A DNA stretch of 41,861 nucleotides from CAYQEC01 sp964569015 (GTDB taxonomy: Bacteria > Actinomycetota > Acidimicrobiia > Spongiisociales > UBA5794), in NCBI GenBank assembly GCA_964569015.1, contig CAZMSN010000012.1:1-41861 (forward strand), in the 5' to 3' direction. Under the pieces are notes generated by a model that saw only the letters and a list, made by a program, of their open reading frames with translations, was not told the origin of the DNA and did no database searches. Positions 40,515 to 41,861 of the stretch are shown here, one piece after another (position 1 is the first letter of the stretch; the number at the start of each line of letters is the position of its first letter). The position numbers and the translations under genes were made by a program.

Positions 40515-40520
40515 ATGGTA
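40515..40520 (-). promoter_or_regulatory. Candidate -10 box of the small ORF-sbcDC operon
   Basis: TACCAT on the minus strand is followed by seven bases and ATG 40507, with no ribosome site. It is the only convincing promoter before sbcD and sbcC. Confidence 0.5.
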
Positions 40521-40569
40521 CCGACGCCCCATGACACGACACGGGATGCCCAGCGTGCCTCGCGGGCCC

Positions 40570-40575
40570 TAGGGT
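40570..40575 (+). promoter_or_regulatory. Candidate -10 box of the MFS transporter gene
   Basis: TAGGGT lies 25 bases before GTG 40601. A weak CAGGA ribosome site follows in the predicted leader of about 18 bases. Confidence 0.35.
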
Positions 40576-40600
40576 GAACTGCTCGCCAGCAGGACCCACC

Positions 40601-41861
40601 GTGACCCAGACCCCGCATGCCACGTCGCCGGCCGGCGTCGACTACTCCCGCAAGTGGCTCGTGATGATCGCGGTCGGTCTCGGGATCTTCCTCGGCACCA
40701 TCGACGGCTCCATCGTCAACGTGGCCCTCCCCACCCTCACCGAGGAGTTCCACACCACGTTCGCCGCCGTGCAGTGGGTGGTGCTCGGCTACCTGCTCAC
40801 CCTGGTCACCCTCACCTTGAGCATCGGCCGCCTCGGCGACATGATCGGCAAGCGGCGCATCTACTCCACCGGCTTCGCCGTGTTCACCATCGGCTCAGTG
40901 CTCGCCGGGCTCTCTCCCTCGGTGGGATGGCTCATAGCCTTCCGAGTGTTCCAGGCACTCGGCTCGTCGATGCTCTTCGCCCTCGGCCTGGCCATCATCA
41001 CCGAGGCGTTCCCACCCCACGAGCGGGGCCGCGCCCTCGGCATCAGCGGAGCCCTCGTCTCCATCGGCATCGCCGTCGGCCCCACCGTGGGCGGTCTCAT
41101 CATCAGCGACCTGTCGTGGCGCTGGATCTTCTACGTCAACCTGCCGATCGGCATCGCCGGCACCATCGCCTCCGCCCGTCTCATCCAGGACGTGCCGCCC
41201 CCGGGCCGGCAACGGTTCGACTTCCTCGGCGCCTGCACCCTGCTCGTGTCGCTGCTGACGCTGATGCTTGCCCTGAGCCTGGCCCAGAACGACGGATTCA
41301 ACGATGCCCGGGTGCTGATGCTGACGGCAGCCGGGGCAGTGGCCTTGGGGGTGTTCGTTGCCATCGAGCGCCGAGTGGAGCAGCCGATGCTCGACCTCAG
41401 CCTCTTCCGCAGCCGACTGCTCAGCATCAACCTCGTCACCGGGTGGATGACCTTCATCGGCTTGTCCGGCCTGATGCTCCTGCTCCCCTTCTACCTCGAG
41501 GGCGTGCTCGGCTACGAGCCCCGCCAGGTCGGTCTGCTGATGGCGCCGTCACCCATCGCCCTCGGATTGGCGGCACCCTTGAGCGGCTCCCTCTCCGATA
41601 AGATCGGGCCGCGGCCTGTCACCGTCGTCGGCCTCGCCATCCTCCTGGTGGGCTACCTCGCGGCATCCCAATTCCTGACCACCGACGCCACTGTGATCGT
41701 GCTCGTGCTGCTTCTCGCGCCGATCGGGCTCGGCATGGGCACCTTCCAGTCGCCGAACAACAGCGCGGTGATGGGCTCGGTGCCCCGCCACCGGCTCGGA
41801 GTGACCTCGGCGATGCTCACCATCACCCGCAACACCGGCCAGCTCGTCGGGGTCTCGGTGC
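40601..41861 (+). CDS. MFS drug-type transporter, DHA2 (EmrB/QacA) family, partial
   Basis: At least 420 residues of a major-facilitator transporter run off the right edge. The N-terminal signature GIFLGTIDGSIVNVALPTLTEEF is typical of the 14-helix DHA2 group. Motif A appears as GRLGDMIGKRR, and RVFQALGSSMLFALGLAII follows. The motif-C region GISGALVSIGIAVGPTVGGLI marks it as an antiporter. A second half with LSGSLSDKIGPRPVT confirms the internal repeat. It exports small hydrophobic compounds with the proton gradient; the substrate is unknown. The start is GTG 40601, with only a weak ribosome site. Confidence 0.93.
   Translation, partial: MTQTPHATSPAGVDYSRKWLVMIAVGLGIFLGTIDGSIVNVALPTLTEEFHTTFAAVQWVVLGYLLTLVTLTLSIGRLGDMIGKRRIYSTGFAVFTIGSVLAGLSPSVGWLIAFRVFQALGSSMLFALGLAIITEAFPPHERGRALGISGALVSIGIAVGPTVGGLIISDLSWRWIFYVNLPIGIAGTIASARLIQDVPPPGRQRFDFLGACTLLVSLLTLMLALSLAQNDGFNDARVLMLTAAGAVALGVFVAIERRVEQPMLDLSLFRSRLLSINLVTGWMTFIGLSGLMLLLPFYLEGVLGYEPRQVGLLMAPSPIALGLAAPLSGSLSDKIGPRPVTVVGLAILLVGYLAASQFLTTDATVIVLVLLLAPIGLGMGTFQSPNNSAVMGSVPRHRLGVTSAMLTITRNTGQLVGVSV

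Overview
This is a GC-rich chromosomal window with no phage, insertion sequence, CRISPR array, rRNA or tRNA that I can see. It reads as a member of the Actinobacteriota. The reasons are a mycobacterial-type fpg-rnc-yceD-sepIVA neighbourhood, an AdnAB-type helicase-nuclease pair, an InhA-like enoyl reductase, an F420-type luciferase-like oxidoreductase, and many promoters that fit leaderless transcripts. An uncultured lineage such as Acidimicrobiia is possible, but I cannot prove the class from sequence alone.

Layout. Positions 1-7365 (minus strand) hold one compact housekeeping run: recG, rsmD, coaD, a sepIVA/DivIVA-like gene, yceD, rpmF, plsX, rnc, mutM and acyP. Most genes overlap by 4-8 bases, and an internal promoter sits before yceD. 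Positions 7434-11717 carry rpmB, a stand-alone Lrp-type ligand domain, ddl, an orphan GAF-histidine kinase and fabI. Positions 11873-14594 carry an RlmD/TrmA-type methyltransferase, an acetate-permease-family protein and a PH-SHOCT membrane protein, with a strong two-way terminator at 13892-13940. Positions 14595-16644 hold two unusually structured non-coding stretches on either side of an F420-type oxidoreductase gene.

Positions 16645-25004 (plus strand) hold a RecB-like Fe-S nuclease, a methyltransferase, a DUF488 protein and the adnA-adnB pair. This looks like a double-strand-break repair locus. Positions 25015-33025 (minus strand) carry dtd, an AAA+ ATPase, a FlgM-like small protein coupled to a COG2426 membrane protein, a CPA2 antiporter coupled to a TrkA-USP protein, a dihydropyrimidinase-type amidohydrolase and a serine beta-lactamase-like hydrolase. 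Positions 33116-35638 (plus) are a DrrAB-like ABC-2 exporter. Positions 35631-40520 (minus) hold a NifX-domain/DUF134 pair and sbcCD, with a newly noticed 51-codon ORF coupled to sbcD. A DHA2-type MFS transporter runs off the right edge.

Two themes stand out. First, gene starts fall into two classes. In nine cases a TAnnnT box lies exactly 6-7 bases before the start codon, as expected for leaderless mRNA. In others the same box lies roughly 23-32 bases upstream and a Shine-Dalgarno sequence follows. Second, DNA break processing is richly represented: RecG, AdnAB, an extra RecB-like nuclease and SbcCD. The most novel candidates are the leaderless small ORF before sbcD, the FlgM-like/COG2426 pair, the overlapping divergent -10 boxes between ddl and the kinase, and the hairpin-rich repeat-bearing intergenic regions.
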